Assembly (NCBI GenBank): GCA_947177315.1
Contig: CAMWTX010000030.1
Location: 1-11,987, forward strand
Reading direction: 5' to 3'
DNA length: 11,987 bases
Origin: an uncultured Bacteroidales bacterium
GTDB taxonomy: Bacteria; Bacteroidota; Bacteroidia; Bacteroidales; P3
The notes under the pieces are model-generated. The model worked only from the letters and a program-made list of their open reading frames with translations, made no database searches and was not told where the DNA came from. This document shows, piece by piece, positions 1 to 6,514 of this stretch (positions within the stretch are counted from its first letter, which is position 1; every line of letters starts with the position of its first letter). Made by a program: the position numbers and the translations under genes.

Positions 1-12
1 CTTCGAAACAGA

Positions 13-1374
13 CTAAGCAACGCCGTAAGCTCCTCCCGAACGTCCCTTGATGCGGCCCGACTTGGTCAAGCCGTCGTAGTGGCGCATCAGCAGGTGGCTT
101 TCGATTTGTTGCAAGGTGTCCAAAATAACGCCCACCATAATCAACAGCGAAGTTCCGCCGTAGAACTGGGCGAACTGGGTGCTCACGCCGAAAAGCCTTA
201 CGATGGCGGGCAGGATGGCTACGAAAGCCAGGAAAATGGAGCCGGGCAGCGTAATGCGTGAAATCACTTCGTCGATGAATTCCATGGTCTTCTTGCCGGG
301 TTTGATGCCGGGAATGAACCCGTTGTTGCGTTTCAAATCATCGGCAATCTGCTGGGAGTTCATCGTAATCGCCGTGTAAAAATACGTAAAGGCGATAATC
401 AGCAGCGCGAACACAAAGTTATACCAAAAACTGTTAAAGTCCATGAAAGCTCTCCAAAAACCGGAGTTGACGGCTTCGGGGGAGGCGAATCCCGCAACGG
501 TTACGGGAATGAACATCAACGCTTGGGCAAAGATGATGGGCATAACGCCGGCAGCGTTCACCTTCATGGGAAGATACTGGCGCACACCGCCGTATTGCTT
601 GTTGCCCACGATGCGTTTGGCATATTGAACGGGAATTCTGCGGGTACCCTGTACCAAGAGGATGCAGAGGAAGATAACCACAATCAGAACCACCAGTTCC
701 ACCATGAACACTACCAAGCCGCCGCCTTGCTGTTCCAAACGGGAAACGAATTCCCCAAAGAGGGCAAAAGGCAAACGGGCGATGATACCGATCATGATGA
801 TGAGCGAAATACCGTTACCGATACCTTTGTCGGTGATTTTTTCGCCCAGCCACATCACAAACAGCGTGCCCGCCGTAAGGATGATGCAGGAAGACACCCA
901 GAAGAACACGCCCGGATTGGAACCGTTGAACGGAATGAAGGCTGTGGCCGGCAACTGCCCCACCAGGTTGGTGAGGTAAGCGGGAGCCTGCATGGCGGTA
1001 ACGGCAATCGTGAGCCAACGGGTAATTTGGTTCATTTTCCGGCGGCCGCTTTCCCCTTCTTTCTGCAGTTTCTGGAAATAGGGGATAGCCATACCGAACA
1101 ATTGCACGATAATCGACGCGGAAATGTAGGGCATAATCCCCAGTGCAAATACAGAGGCATTGGAGAACGCACCCCCCGAGAACATGTTCAACAAGCCGAG
1201 CAGACCATCGCTGGTCTGTTGCTGGAGAGCCCCCAGTTGGGAAGGATCTACCCCCGGCAATACAATAAAAGAACCTACACGGTAAATCACGATGATTCCC
1301 AGTGTAAAGAGGATTCTCTTGCGGAGTTCCTCTATCTTGTAGATGTTCTTTATGGTTTCAATGAATCTTTTCAT
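13..1374 (-). CDS. secY: Preprotein translocase subunit SecY
   Basis: SecY is the channel of the SecYEG complex in the inner membrane, through which secreted proteins pass and membrane proteins enter the bilayer. The product has 453 residues from the ATG at 1374; a TTG one codon earlier is possible but less likely. About ten membrane segments are visible, roughly at residues 20-38, 74-95, 118-135, 157-176, 187-207, 219-240, 275-296, 318-337, 376-396 and 404-422. The plug region is DGLLGLLNMFSGGAFSNAS. Signatures include LGIMPYISASIIVQL, QKEGESGRRKMNQITRW, TDKGIGNGISLIIMIGI and GIKPGKKTMEFIDEVISRIT. Cytosolic loops rich in Arg (RRIPVQYAKR) face the ribosome. The stop is TAG; the remaining 12 bases to the edge hold no start codon. 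No Shine-Dalgarno sequence. Confidence 0.99.
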   Translation of the reverse strand: MKRFIETIKNIYKIEELRKRILFTLGIIVIYRVGSFIVLPGVDPSQLGALQQQTSDGLLGLLNMFSGGAFSNASVFALGIMPYISASIIVQLFGMAIPYFQKLQKEGESGRRKMNQITRWLTIAVTAMQAPAYLTNLVGQLPATAFIPFNGSNPGVFFWVSSCIILTAGTLFVMWLGEKITDKGIGNGISLIIMIGIIARLPFALFGEFVSRLEQQGGGLVVFMVELVVLIVVIFLCILLVQGTRRIPVQYAKRIVGNKQYGGVRQYLPMKVNAAGVMPIIFAQALMFIPVTVAGFASPEAVNSGFWRAFMDFNSFWYNFVFALLIIAFTYFYTAITMNSQQIADDLKRNNGFIPGIKPGKKTMEFIDEVISRITLPGSIFLAFVAILPAIVRLFGVSTQFAQFYGGTSLLIMVGVILDTLQQIESHLLMRHYDGLTKSGRIKGRSGGAYGVA

Positions 1375-1400
1375 CAATTATCGTAATAAGGTGGAAACTT

Positions 1401-1868
1401 TTAAGCTTGGGGCTTCTGTTCGGCAACCAACTTGGCGGCGCCGCCTTTGGCTTCGATCGCTTCTTTGGCCTTGGCCGAGAAAGCGTCGGCAACAACCGTA
1501 ATGGCAGCGTTCAACTCGCCACGGCCCAGAATCTTGATTCTGTCGCGTTTGGAAGCCAAACCGCAGTCAACCAATACCTGCAGGTTAACTTCCTTGATAC
1601 CCTTTTCGGTAGCGATTTTTTCCAACGTATCCAAGTTGATGGCGTTGTATTCGATGCGGTTGATGTTTTTGAAACCGCTTTTGGGAACTCGCCTGTACAA
1701 GGGCATCTGACCACCTTCAAAACCTATTTTGCGGCTGTAACCCGAACGGGATTGCGCACCCTTGTGACCTCTGCCGGCAGTCTGGCCGTTGCCGGATCCG
1801 TAACCGCGGCCTTTACGCTTGTTGGTTCTTACCGAACCTTTGGCAGGGGCTAAAACTGATAAGTCCAT
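1401..1868 (-). CDS. rplO: 50S ribosomal protein L15 (uL15)
   Basis: L15 is a late-binding 50S protein whose extended N-terminus threads through 23S rRNA. The product has 155 residues. It shows the Gly/Arg-rich extension KGRGYGSGNGQTAGRGHKGA, then GYSRKIGFEGGQMPLYRRVP and SGFKN, and a C-terminal domain with KILGRGELNAAITVVADAF, then SAKAKEAIEAKGG. The ATG at 1868 gives MDLSVLAPAKGSVRTNKRKG, which fits the family start. The leader is A-rich (GAGAAAAAGAATTTAAGAT) with no Shine-Dalgarno sequence. Stop TAA, 26 bases before the secY ATG. Confidence 0.98.
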   Translation of the reverse strand: MDLSVLAPAKGSVRTNKRKGRGYGSGNGQTAGRGHKGAQSRSGYSRKIGFEGGQMPLYRRVPKSGFKNINRIEYNAINLDTLEKIATEKGIKEVNLQVLVDCGLASKRDRIKILGRGELNAAITVVADAFSAKAKEAIEAKGGAAKLVAEQKPQA

Positions 1869-1903
1869 ATCTTAAATTCTTTTTCTCGCGTTTGTAACTA
1901 AGT

Positions 1904-1916
1904 TCCGAGCCTCGGA
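1904..1916 (-). promoter_or_regulatory. Inverted repeat (hairpin) between rpmD and rplO
   Basis: Directly after the rpmD stop, the minus strand reads TCCGAG-G-CTCGGA, a perfect 6-base inverted repeat around one base; as RNA it would form about 5 bp with a GGC loop. It is followed by ACTTAGTTACAAACG with no U run, so it is not a convincing terminator. The 48-base gap (1869-1916) holds it and an A-rich leader for rplO. Confidence 0.4.
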
Positions 1917-2096
1917 TTAAAGTTCTTCAACCGTAATCAAATGGCTCACTTTGGCAATCATCCCTTCTACCTGAGGGGTGAGCGTGGCTTCGGCGATTTT
2001 GCCGATACGGCCCAGCTTCAGGGCTTCGAGGGTTCTTTTCTGCCGGAGGGGACGATCGATCCCGCTCTTAACTTGTGTCAATTTAACCTTCTTCAT
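1917..2096 (-). CDS. rpmD: 50S ribosomal protein L30 (uL30)
   Basis: L30 is a small 50S protein, present in many but not all bacteria. The 59-residue frame runs from the ATG at 2096 to the TAA at 1917-1919. It begins MKKVKLTQVKSGIDRPLRQ, continues RTLEALKLGRIGKIAEAT, and ends with the helix and strand PQVEGMIAKVSHLITVEEL. The L30 signature features are the VK-SxI-R-xxxQ-xTL-xLGL-like string (here LKLGRIGK) and V-GMI-V-HL. Length and position between rpsE and rplO are standard. Initiation is supported by AAAGGAG at a 7-base distance. Confidence 0.96.
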   Translation of the reverse strand: MKKVKLTQVKSGIDRPLRQKRTLEALKLGRIGKIAEATLTPQVEGMIAKVSHLITVEEL

Positions 2097-2103
2097 GGCG
2101 TTT

Positions 2104-2110
2104 CTCCTTT
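2104..2110 (-). promoter_or_regulatory. Shine-Dalgarno sequence for rpmD
   Basis: The minus strand reads AAAGGAG, 7 bases before the rpmD ATG, a good complement of the 16S 3' end at ideal spacing. Few genes in the window have one. It lies within the purine-rich leader that is partly shared with rpsQ. Confidence 0.6.
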
Positions 2111-2121
2111 CCTCTTTGGGG
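2108..2121 (-). repeat. Leader motif shared by rpmD and rpsQ, copy 1
   Basis: The minus strand reads CCCCAAAGAGGAAA right after the rpsE stop. The same string with one extra A is found in the rpsQ leader. The two leaders are both short and purine-rich, so common origin is not certain. Confidence 0.35.
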
Positions 2122-2122
2122 C

Positions 2123-2641
2123 TTAGCCGTTAAAAACTTTGTCCAGTTCAATGCCTCTCAATTGGGCTACCGTATAAGGATCGCGCAACTGGGAAAGTGC
2201 GTTGATGGTGGCTTTTACCACCGAGTGGGCGTTGGAGGAGCCCTTCGATTTAGCCAACACGTCGTGTACACCTACGCTTTCCAATACGGCACGCATGGCA
2301 CCACCGGCGATAACTCCGGTACCGGGAGCAGCCGGCTTGAGGAATACGGTGGCACCGCTGTATTTGCCGTATTGTTCGTGAGGAATGGTTCCCTTGAGAA
2401 CAGGCACCTTGATAAGGTTCTTCTTGGCATCGTCCAAGCCTTTTTGAACGGCGGCCTGCACTTCCTTGGCTTTACCAAGGCCGTAGCCTACCACTCCGTT
2501 GCCGTTTCCGACCACCACGATGGCCGAGAAACTGAACGTACGGCCACCCTTGGTTACCTTGGTAACGCGGTTGATGGCCACCAACTTGTCTTGGAACTCG
2601 ATATCGCTCGATTTCACTCTCTTTACGTTTGCGTCTGTCAT
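2123..2641 (-). CDS. rpsE: 30S ribosomal protein S5 (uS5)
   Basis: S5 lies at the mRNA entry site and affects accuracy; changes in its N-terminal loop give spectinomycin resistance. The product has 172 residues. The N-terminal double-stranded-RNA-binding fold (about residues 18-82) includes the loop NRVTKVTKGGRTFSFSAIVV and VGNGNGVVGYGLGKAKEV. The C-terminal domain carries PAAPGTGVIAGGAMRAVLES, then VGVHDVLAKSKGSSNAHSVV. All loop residues look wild-type. The leader AAGGATATAAGGTT places AAGG only 2 bases from the ATG, too close for a good ribosome binding site. Stop TAA. Confidence 0.99.
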   Translation of the reverse strand: MTDANVKRVKSSDIEFQDKLVAINRVTKVTKGGRTFSFSAIVVVGNGNGVVGYGLGKAKEVQAAVQKGLDDAKKNLIKVPVLKGTIPHEQYGKYSGATVFLKPAAPGTGVIAGGAMRAVLESVGVHDVLAKSKGSSNAHSVVKATINALSQLRDPYTVAQLRGIELDKVFNG

Positions 2642-2653
2642 AACCTTATATCC

Positions 2654-3007
2654 TTAGAATTTGAGACCTGCTTCCCTGGCACCGTCAGCCAAAGCTTTAA
2701 CACGTCCGTGATACAAATATCCGTTGCGGTCGAAAACCACTTGGGAAATACCTGCGTTCTTGGCGCGTTCCGCCAAAATCTTACCAACTTCCACAGACTG
2801 CTCGGTTTTGGTTCCCTTTACGGTAAAGGATTTTTCCTTGGAGGAAGCCTGTACGAGCGTTTTGCCATCGAGGTCGTTAATGATTTGAGCGTAGATGTCG
2901 CGGTTGCTCCTGAACACGCTCAAACGGGGCATCTCGCCGGTGCCCGAAACCTTCTTGCGAATGCGCATCTTGATGCGCGTTCTTCTATATGATTTTGTAA
3001 TAGCCAT
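2654..3007 (-). CDS. rplR: 50S ribosomal protein L18 (uL18)
   Basis: L18 brings 5S rRNA into the central protuberance together with L5. The product has 117 residues. It has a basic Arg/Lys-rich N-terminus (SYRRTRIKMRIRKKVSGTGE) followed by the core MPRLSVFRSNRDIYAQIIND, KGTKTEQSVEVGKILAERAK and the C-terminal signature VVFDRNGYLYHGRVKALADG. Start ATG, 24 bases after rplF; no Shine-Dalgarno sequence. The leader holds TATATTTG, which matches a Bacteroidetes -7 element but lacks a -33 partner. Stop TAA, 12 bases before rpsE. Confidence 0.99.
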   Translation of the reverse strand: MAITKSYRRTRIKMRIRKKVSGTGEMPRLSVFRSNRDIYAQIINDLDGKTLVQASSKEKSFTVKGTKTEQSVEVGKILAERAKNAGISQVVFDRNGYLYHGRVKALADGAREAGLKF

Positions 3008-3031
3008 CGTGCAAATATATTTAATAGTCCG

Positions 3032-3601
3032 CTATTTCTTGGCGCTGGCGGCCGATTTACCGGCTTTTCTGCGCAGGATTTCATCTTGGAACTTGATACC
3101 CTTGCCTTTATAAGGTTCAGGCTTGCGGTAGGAGCGGATTTTGGCGCAAACCATACCGAGCAGTTCCTTATCGTGTGATTCCAACGTAAGGGTAGGGTTC
3201 TTACCTTTTTCGGCGGTAGCCGTGGCTTTGACTTCCTTGGGCAATTCAAGGAACAAGTTGTGCGAAAAGCCCAAAGCCAAGTCGATTATCTGTCCGTTTA
3301 CCGTGGCCCTGTAACCGACCCCCACGATTTCCATCGTGGTCTTGAATCCTTCCGAAACACCAACCACCATGTTGTTGATGAGCGCGCGGTACAGACCGTG
3401 CAACGCGCGGTGACGTTTCTGGTCGGTGGGACGCTCAACCAATACGTGGTTGTTTTCCGTATCTACTCGCACCGTGATGTCGGGATCTACCATACGGTTC
3501 AATTCGCCCTTGGGGCCTTTTACCGTTACCATGTTGTTGCTGGCAACCGTTACCGTTACTCCCTTAGGAAGGTTTATAGGTGCTTTACCAATTCTTGACA
3601 T
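3032..3601 (-). CDS. rplF: 50S ribosomal protein L6 (uL6)
   Basis: L6 binds 23S rRNA by the sarcin-ricin loop and the factor-binding site. The product has 189 residues from the ATG at 3601, which gives the universal start MSRIGKAPINLPKGVTVTV. The frame is open 15 codons further up, but that would overlap rpsH and add a non-conserved stretch, so it is rejected. Two repeated L6 folds cover about residues 1-82 and 83-165. The second carries GVSEGFKTTMEIVGVGYRA and the signature SYRKPEPYKGKGIKF, followed by a Lys/Ala tail. The leader ACAACAAAACACA is A-rich and free of G, as is typical for Bacteroidetes. Stop TAG. Confidence 0.98.
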   Translation of the reverse strand: MSRIGKAPINLPKGVTVTVASNNMVTVKGPKGELNRMVDPDITVRVDTENNHVLVERPTDQKRHRALHGLYRALINNMVVGVSEGFKTTMEIVGVGYRATVNGQIIDLALGFSHNLFLELPKEVKATATAEKGKNPTLTLESHDKELLGMVCAKIRSYRKPEPYKGKGIKFQDEILRRKAGKSAASAKK

Positions 3602-3614
3602 TGTGTTTTGTTGT

Positions 3615-4010
3615 TTAGCTGATGAAACAAATAACTTCGCCGCCAACGTTTTCTTTACGGGCTTCCTTGTCGGTCATCAGGCCTTTGGAAGTTGACATGA
3701 TGGCGATGCCCAAGCCGTTCATCACGCGGGGAAGATTGTCGGTATCGGCATATTTGCGCAAACCGGGCGTGCTGACACGGTCAATCCGGTGGATAGCCGG
3801 AGTTTTGGTGGCAGGATGATATTTCAAAGCGATTTTCAGCGTGGGTTTCACACCTTCTTCCACCTTGTAGTTCACGATGTAACCTTTTTCAAACAAAATG
3901 CGCGCGATGCCCGCTTTCATTTTCGAGGAAGGCACTTCAACCATCCTCTTTCTGGCCATATTGGCGTTTCTGATAACGGTCAAAAAGTCCGCAATAGAAT
4001 CTGATATCAT
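3615..4010 (-). CDS. rpsH: 30S ribosomal protein S8 (uS8)
   Basis: S8 is a primary binder of the 16S central domain; in E. coli it also represses the spc operon by binding its mRNA near the rplE start. The product has 131 residues: MISDSIADFLTVIRNANMAR, KRMVEVPSSKMKAGIARIL, RIDRVSTPGLRKYADTDNLP and the C-terminal RNA-binding stretch GLGIAIMSTSKGLMTDKEA, with the signature STSKG at residues 106-110, ending GGEVICFIS. The 32-base leader is purine-rich (AAAAAAGAAAGAGAGAAAACC) with no full Shine-Dalgarno sequence. Stop TAA, 13 bases before rplF. Confidence 0.99.
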   Translation of the reverse strand: MISDSIADFLTVIRNANMARKRMVEVPSSKMKAGIARILFEKGYIVNYKVEEGVKPTLKIALKYHPATKTPAIHRIDRVSTPGLRKYADTDNLPRVMNGLGIAIMSTSKGLMTDKEARKENVGGEVICFIS

Positions 4011-4042
4011 GGTTTTCTCTCTTTCTTTTTTAGGTTAAGGGA

Positions 4043-4312
4043 CTACCAACTGGCTTTCTTTACGCCCGGAATCAAACCTTGCAGCGCCATTTCCCGGAAG
4101 TTGATACGCGAAATGCCAAACACCCGCATATAACCTTTGGGACGACCGGTCAGTTTGCAACGGTTGTGCAAACGAACGGGCGAAGCGTTCTTGGGTATTC
4201 TTTGCAGGGCATCGTAATCGCCCGCTTTCTTGAGCTCAGCACGCTTTTGGGCATATTTAGCAACCATGCGTTCTCTCTTAAGCTCTCTGGCTTTCATTGA
4301 TTCTTTTGCCAT
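4043..4312 (-). CDS. rpsN: 30S ribosomal protein S14, zinc-free form (uS14)
   Basis: S14 is a 30S head protein that assembles late and contacts S3, S10 and S19. The product has 89 residues, with MAKESMKARELKRERMVAKY, the core SPVRLHNRCKLTGRPKGYMR and the end INFREMALQGLIPGVKKASW. Zinc-binding S14 proteins are near 61 residues with two CxxC pairs. Here only one Cys (residue 52) is present and the N-terminus is longer, so this is the zinc-independent (C-) type. The start lies 6 bases after rplE (TAG-CGCACT-ATG) with no Shine-Dalgarno sequence in the gap. Stop TAG. Confidence 0.98.
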   Translation of the reverse strand: MAKESMKARELKRERMVAKYAQKRAELKKAGDYDALQRIPKNASPVRLHNRCKLTGRPKGYMRVFGISRINFREMALQGLIPGVKKASW

Positions 4313-4318
4313 AGTGCG

Positions 4319-4876
4319 CTACTTGTTTTGTTTTTGAAAAGGCATGCCAAACTCTCTTAACAAAGCGTATGCTTCCTTATCGTTGGTTGCGGTAGTTACA
4401 AAGGTAATGTCCATACCGCTGATTTTGTTGATTTTGTCGATATTGATTTCGGGGAAGATAATCTGTTCGGTGATACCGAAAGAAAAGTTTCCCTTTCCGT
4501 CAAATCCCTTGTCGCTGATACCTCTGAAGTCGCGGATACGGGGAATGGCCACCGAAATAAGGCGATCGAGGAATTCGTACATGCGTTCACCGCGCAAGGT
4601 AACCCTCACGCCGATGGGCATGCCTTTACGAACCTTGAAGTTCGAAATATCTTTCTTCGATTTGGTGGCAACCGCACGTTGACCGGTAATGGCGGTCATC
4701 TCTTCCACGCCGGAATCGATCAGCTTCTTGTCGGCAACGGCATTCCCGATACCTTGGTTCAAGCAAATCTTAACCAAGCGGGGCACTTGCATCACGCTCT
4801 TGTAACCGAATTCGTTCTTGAGATTCGGCACAATAGTGGCAGCGTATTTTTCTCTAAGTCTCGGCGAATAGCTCAT
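4319..4876 (-). CDS. rplE: 50S ribosomal protein L5 (uL5)
   Basis: L5 binds 5S rRNA, forms bridge contacts with the 30S head, and touches the P-site tRNA. The product has 185 residues, a normal length: SPRLREKYAATIVPNLKNEF, MQVPRLVKICLNQGIGNAV, AVATKSKKDISNFKVRKGMP, IGVRVTLRGERMYEFLDRL, PRIRDFRGISDKGFDGKGN and the C-terminal TTATNDKEAYALLREFGMPF. The ATG overlaps the rplX stop by one base (TAATG), a coupling arrangement, and is preceded by a strong GGAGGT. Stop TAG, 6 bases before rpsN. Confidence 0.99.
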   Translation of the reverse strand: MSYSPRLREKYAATIVPNLKNEFGYKSVMQVPRLVKICLNQGIGNAVADKKLIDSGVEEMTAITGQRAVATKSKKDISNFKVRKGMPIGVRVTLRGERMYEFLDRLISVAIPRIRDFRGISDKGFDGKGNFSFGITEQIIFPEINIDKINKISGMDITFVTTATNDKEAYALLREFGMPFQKQNK

Positions 4877-5193
4877 TACTTAATTACCTCCCCTGATTTT
4901 TTAGAATAGCGAACTGATTTATTGGTCTTTTCATCCAATTTACGGCCGATACGCGTGGCGTTACCCTTGCCGTCAACCACCATCAGGTTCGAAATGTGAA
5001 TTCCTGCTTCCATCTTGATGATGCCGCCCTGAGGATTCTTGGAATTGGGCTTGGTGTGCTTGGATACCATGTTGATACCTTCCACCTTGGCGCGGAGCTT
5101 TTCGCGGTCAACCATAAGCACCTTGCCCTGCATGCCCTTGTCGTCACCGGCCAGCACCTTAACGGTGTCTCCTTTTTTGATGTGTAATTTCAT
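4876..5193 (-). CDS. rplX: 50S ribosomal protein L24 (uL24)
   Basis: L24 is an assembly initiator that binds the 5' part of 23S rRNA and lies by the tunnel exit. The product has 105 residues. A KOW motif covers about residues 6-33 (KKGDTVKVLAGDDKGMQGKV). The middle has GINMVSKHTKPNSKNPQGGI and the HISNLMVVDGKGNATRIG strand typical of the family. No Cys pairs are present, so there is no zinc site. The stop codon TAA shares its last A with the rplE start (TAATG). The final codons Gly-Glu-Val also spell the GGGGAGGT that serves as the rplE ribosome binding site. Confidence 0.98.
   Translation of the reverse strand: MKLHIKKGDTVKVLAGDDKGMQGKVLMVDREKLRAKVEGINMVSKHTKPNSKNPQGGIIKMEAGIHISNLMVVDGKGNATRIGRKLDEKTNKSVRYSKKSGEVIK
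4886..4893 (-). promoter_or_regulatory. Strong Shine-Dalgarno sequence for rplE, inside rplX
   Basis: The minus strand reads GGGGAGGT and then 9 bases to the rplE ATG. GGAGGT is a full complement of the 16S rRNA 3' end. Most other genes in this window have no such sequence, so this start stands out. In E. coli the start of rplE is where S8 represses the spc operon, which makes a control role here plausible but unproven. Confidence 0.65.
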
Positions 5194-5207
5194 GGTCGTA
5201 TTTCCTA

Positions 5208-5576
5208 TTAAAGCACTTCGGGTGCCAGTGAAACAATCTTCATGAATTGCTTTTCACGCAACTCGCGGGCTACCGGTCCGAAAATACGGGTACCACGCAT
5301 TTCGTCGGCCGCATTAAGCAATACAACAGCGTTGTCGTCGAAGCGGATGTACGAGCCGTCGGGTCTGCGTACTTCCTTTTTCGTCCTTACGACAACAGCT
5401 TTCGATACGGTTCCTTTCTTAACATTGCCGGACGGGAGAGCGTCTTTAATGGCGACAACGATTTTGTCGCCCACACTCGCGTATCTTCTCTTGGTACCAC
5501 CCAAGACGCGGATGCAGAGTACCGACTTCGCCCCACTGTTATCGGCAACACTAAGCCTAGTTTCTTGCTGTATCAT
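5208..5576 (-). CDS. rplN: 50S ribosomal protein L14 (uL14)
   Basis: L14 lies on the intersubunit face of the 50S, touching L19 and the 16S rRNA; it is the target of the silencing factor RsfS. The product has 122 residues, exactly the common length: MIQQETRLSVADNSGAKSV, CIRVLGGTKRRYASVGD, RRPDGSYIRFDDNAVVLLN and RGTRIFGPVARELREK. It begins 2 bases after the rpsQ stop, so its initiation must use sequence within rpsQ; none there resembles a Shine-Dalgarno sequence. Stop TAA, 14 bases before rplX. Confidence 0.99.
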   Translation of the reverse strand: MIQQETRLSVADNSGAKSVLCIRVLGGTKRRYASVGDKIVVAIKDALPSGNVKKGTVSKAVVVRTKKEVRRPDGSYIRFDDNAVVLLNAADEMRGTRIFGPVARELREKQFMKIVSLAPEVL

Positions 5577-5578
5577 AA

Positions 5579-5833
5579 CTATTTAGCTCTTTCAATGATT
5601 TCAACTAATCTCCAACATTTATCCTTGCTCAAAGGACGGGTTTCCATAATGCGCACGGTATCGCCGATATTGCACGTGTTTTCCTCGTCATGGGCTTTGA
5701 ACTTGGTCGATTTCTTGACGAACTTGCCATAAATGGGGTGTTTCGTCTTGCGCTCAACCAGAACGGTTATGGTTTTCTGCATTTTATTGCTGACCACTAC
5801 ACCGATTCTTTCTTTTCTAAGATTCCTTTCCAT
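5579..5833 (-). CDS. rpsQ: 30S ribosomal protein S17 (uS17)
   Basis: S17 is a primary 16S rRNA binder with an OB fold, needed early in 30S assembly. The product has 84 residues, with RKERIGVVVSNKMQKTITVL, then VERKTKHPIYGKFVKKSTKF, DEENTCNIGDTVRIMETRPL and SKDKCWRLVEII, all family motifs. The start ATG is preceded by CCCCAAAAGAGGAAAAC; GAGG at a 5-base distance could act as a short Shine-Dalgarno sequence. The stop is TAG, 2 bases before rplN. In E. coli rpsQ closes the S10 operon and rplN opens spc, but here the two are practically joined and no promoter fits between them. Confidence 0.98.
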   Translation of the reverse strand: MERNLRKERIGVVVSNKMQKTITVLVERKTKHPIYGKFVKKSTKFKAHDEENTCNIGDTVRIMETRPLSKDKCWRLVEIIERAK

Positions 5834-5835
5834 GT

Positions 5836-5850
5836 TTTCCTCTTTTGGGG
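5836..5850 (-). repeat. Leader motif shared by rpmD and rpsQ, copy 2
   Basis: The minus strand reads CCCCAAAAGAGGAAA immediately after the rpmC stop and 2 bases before the rpsQ start. It matches the rpmD leader except for one inserted A. The inner GAGG may act as a weak ribosome binding site for rpsQ. Confidence 0.35.
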
Positions 5851-6048
5851 CTATTGAGCCAATTCCCTGCGGCGCAATTCCGTCAGGATACGGGCGATAT
5901 TTTTCTTGTGAGTCTTGATAAGGTTCGGGTTTTCAACAGGAGAAATCGCATGATTCAATTTCATCTTGTGCAACTCGGCCCTTTCCGTGTCCAGGCGGTC
6001 TTGCAATTCCGCGGTCGACAATTCCTTTACTACGAATTCTGATTTCAT
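5851..6048 (-). CDS. rpmC: 50S ribosomal protein L29 (uL29)
   Basis: L29 is a two-helix protein beside L23 at the tunnel exit. The product has 65 residues: a first helix with ELSTAELQDRLDTERAELHK, then MKLNHAISPVENPNLI, and the second helix KTHKKNIARILTELRRREL. The linker motif (NPNLIKTHKKNIARI) resembles the conserved NPxxIRxxRRxIARI of the family. The leader TAAGGGATAAGCC has at best a weak Shine-Dalgarno match. The order rplP-rpmC-rpsQ is standard. Confidence 0.97.
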   Translation of the reverse strand: MKSEFVVKELSTAELQDRLDTERAELHKMKLNHAISPVENPNLIKTHKKNIARILTELRRRELAQ

Positions 6049-6061
6049 GGCTTATCCCTTA

Positions 6062-6484
6062 TTATTCGGCTACGTAATCTCTCCTTACTACAAACTTGAC
6101 GGCAACGGGAAGTTTCTGCGATGCCAACCTGAGTGCTTCCTTGGCTACATCCATGGGCACACCGTCGGCTTCGAACAGAATACGTCCCGGATTGATACGG
6201 GCCACAAAATATTCGGGCGCACCTTTACCTTTACCCATACGTACTTCGTTAGGCTTCTTGGTAATGGGCTTGTCGGGGAAAACACGTATCCAAATCTGAC
6301 CTTCACGTTTCATATAACGGGTCACGGCCTGACGTGCGGCTTCCAATTGGCGGGCCGTAATGAAAGCGGTTTCCAAGGACTTGATTCCAAAAGAACCGAA
6401 AGCAATCTCGGCACCTCTCTTGGTGTTGCCTTTCAGTCTGCCCTTTTGTTGCTTTCTGAATTTGGTTTTCTTGGGTTGTAACAT
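6062..6484 (-). CDS. rplP: 50S ribosomal protein L16 (uL16)
   Basis: L16 sits near the A-site tRNA elbow and the base of the L7/L12 stalk and organises the A site. The product has 140 residues, the family length. The N-terminus MLQPKKTKFRKQQKGRLKG is basic, followed by FGSFGIKSLE, TRYMKREGQIWIRVFPDKPI and VRMGKGKGAPEYFVARINPG. Arg82 in VRMGKGKG corresponds to the Arg81 that is hydroxylated in E. coli L16; whether it is modified here cannot be seen. A 30-base leader after rpsC carries no Shine-Dalgarno sequence. Stop TAA, 13 bases before rpmC. Confidence 0.99.
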   Translation of the reverse strand: MLQPKKTKFRKQQKGRLKGNTKRGAEIAFGSFGIKSLETAFITARQLEAARQAVTRYMKREGQIWIRVFPDKPITKKPNEVRMGKGKGAPEYFVARINPGRILFEADGVPMDVAKEALRLASQKLPVAVKFVVRRDYVAE

Positions 6485-6514
6485 CTCTGTATAAGGTTAA
6501 AATGTTAGCAAAAT

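Noticed and set aside
1..12. Start of a downstream gene (map or infA would be expected after secY)
   Set aside because: Only 12 bases remain past the secY stop and they contain no start codon, so nothing can be assigned.
13..1377. secY start at TTG (1377)
   Set aside because: An ATG follows directly at 1374 and no ribosome binding site favours the TTG.
523..1386. Long open frame on the plus strand (287 codons) opposite secY
   Set aside because: It lies wholly antisense to a clear SecY gene, is rich in His/Gln/Asn as expected from a shadow of hydrophobic codons, and shows no known domain.
2162..2992. Open plus-strand frame of 276 codons opposite rpsE and rplR
   Set aside because: It spans two strongly conserved minus-strand genes and their junction; codon bias of those genes explains it.
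3012..3019. TATATTTG in the rplR leader as a promoter -7 element
   Set aside because: No TTG or TTTG at the expected -33 distance, and transcription would begin at or inside the rplR start codon.
3032..3646. Longer rplF starting upstream at 3646
   Set aside because: It would overlap rpsH by 32 bases and add 15 non-conserved residues before the universal MSRIGK start.
5577..5850. Separate spc promoter before rplN, as in E. coli
   Set aside because: rpsQ and rplN are 2 bases apart and no -33/-7 pair is apparent in rpsQ near that junction.
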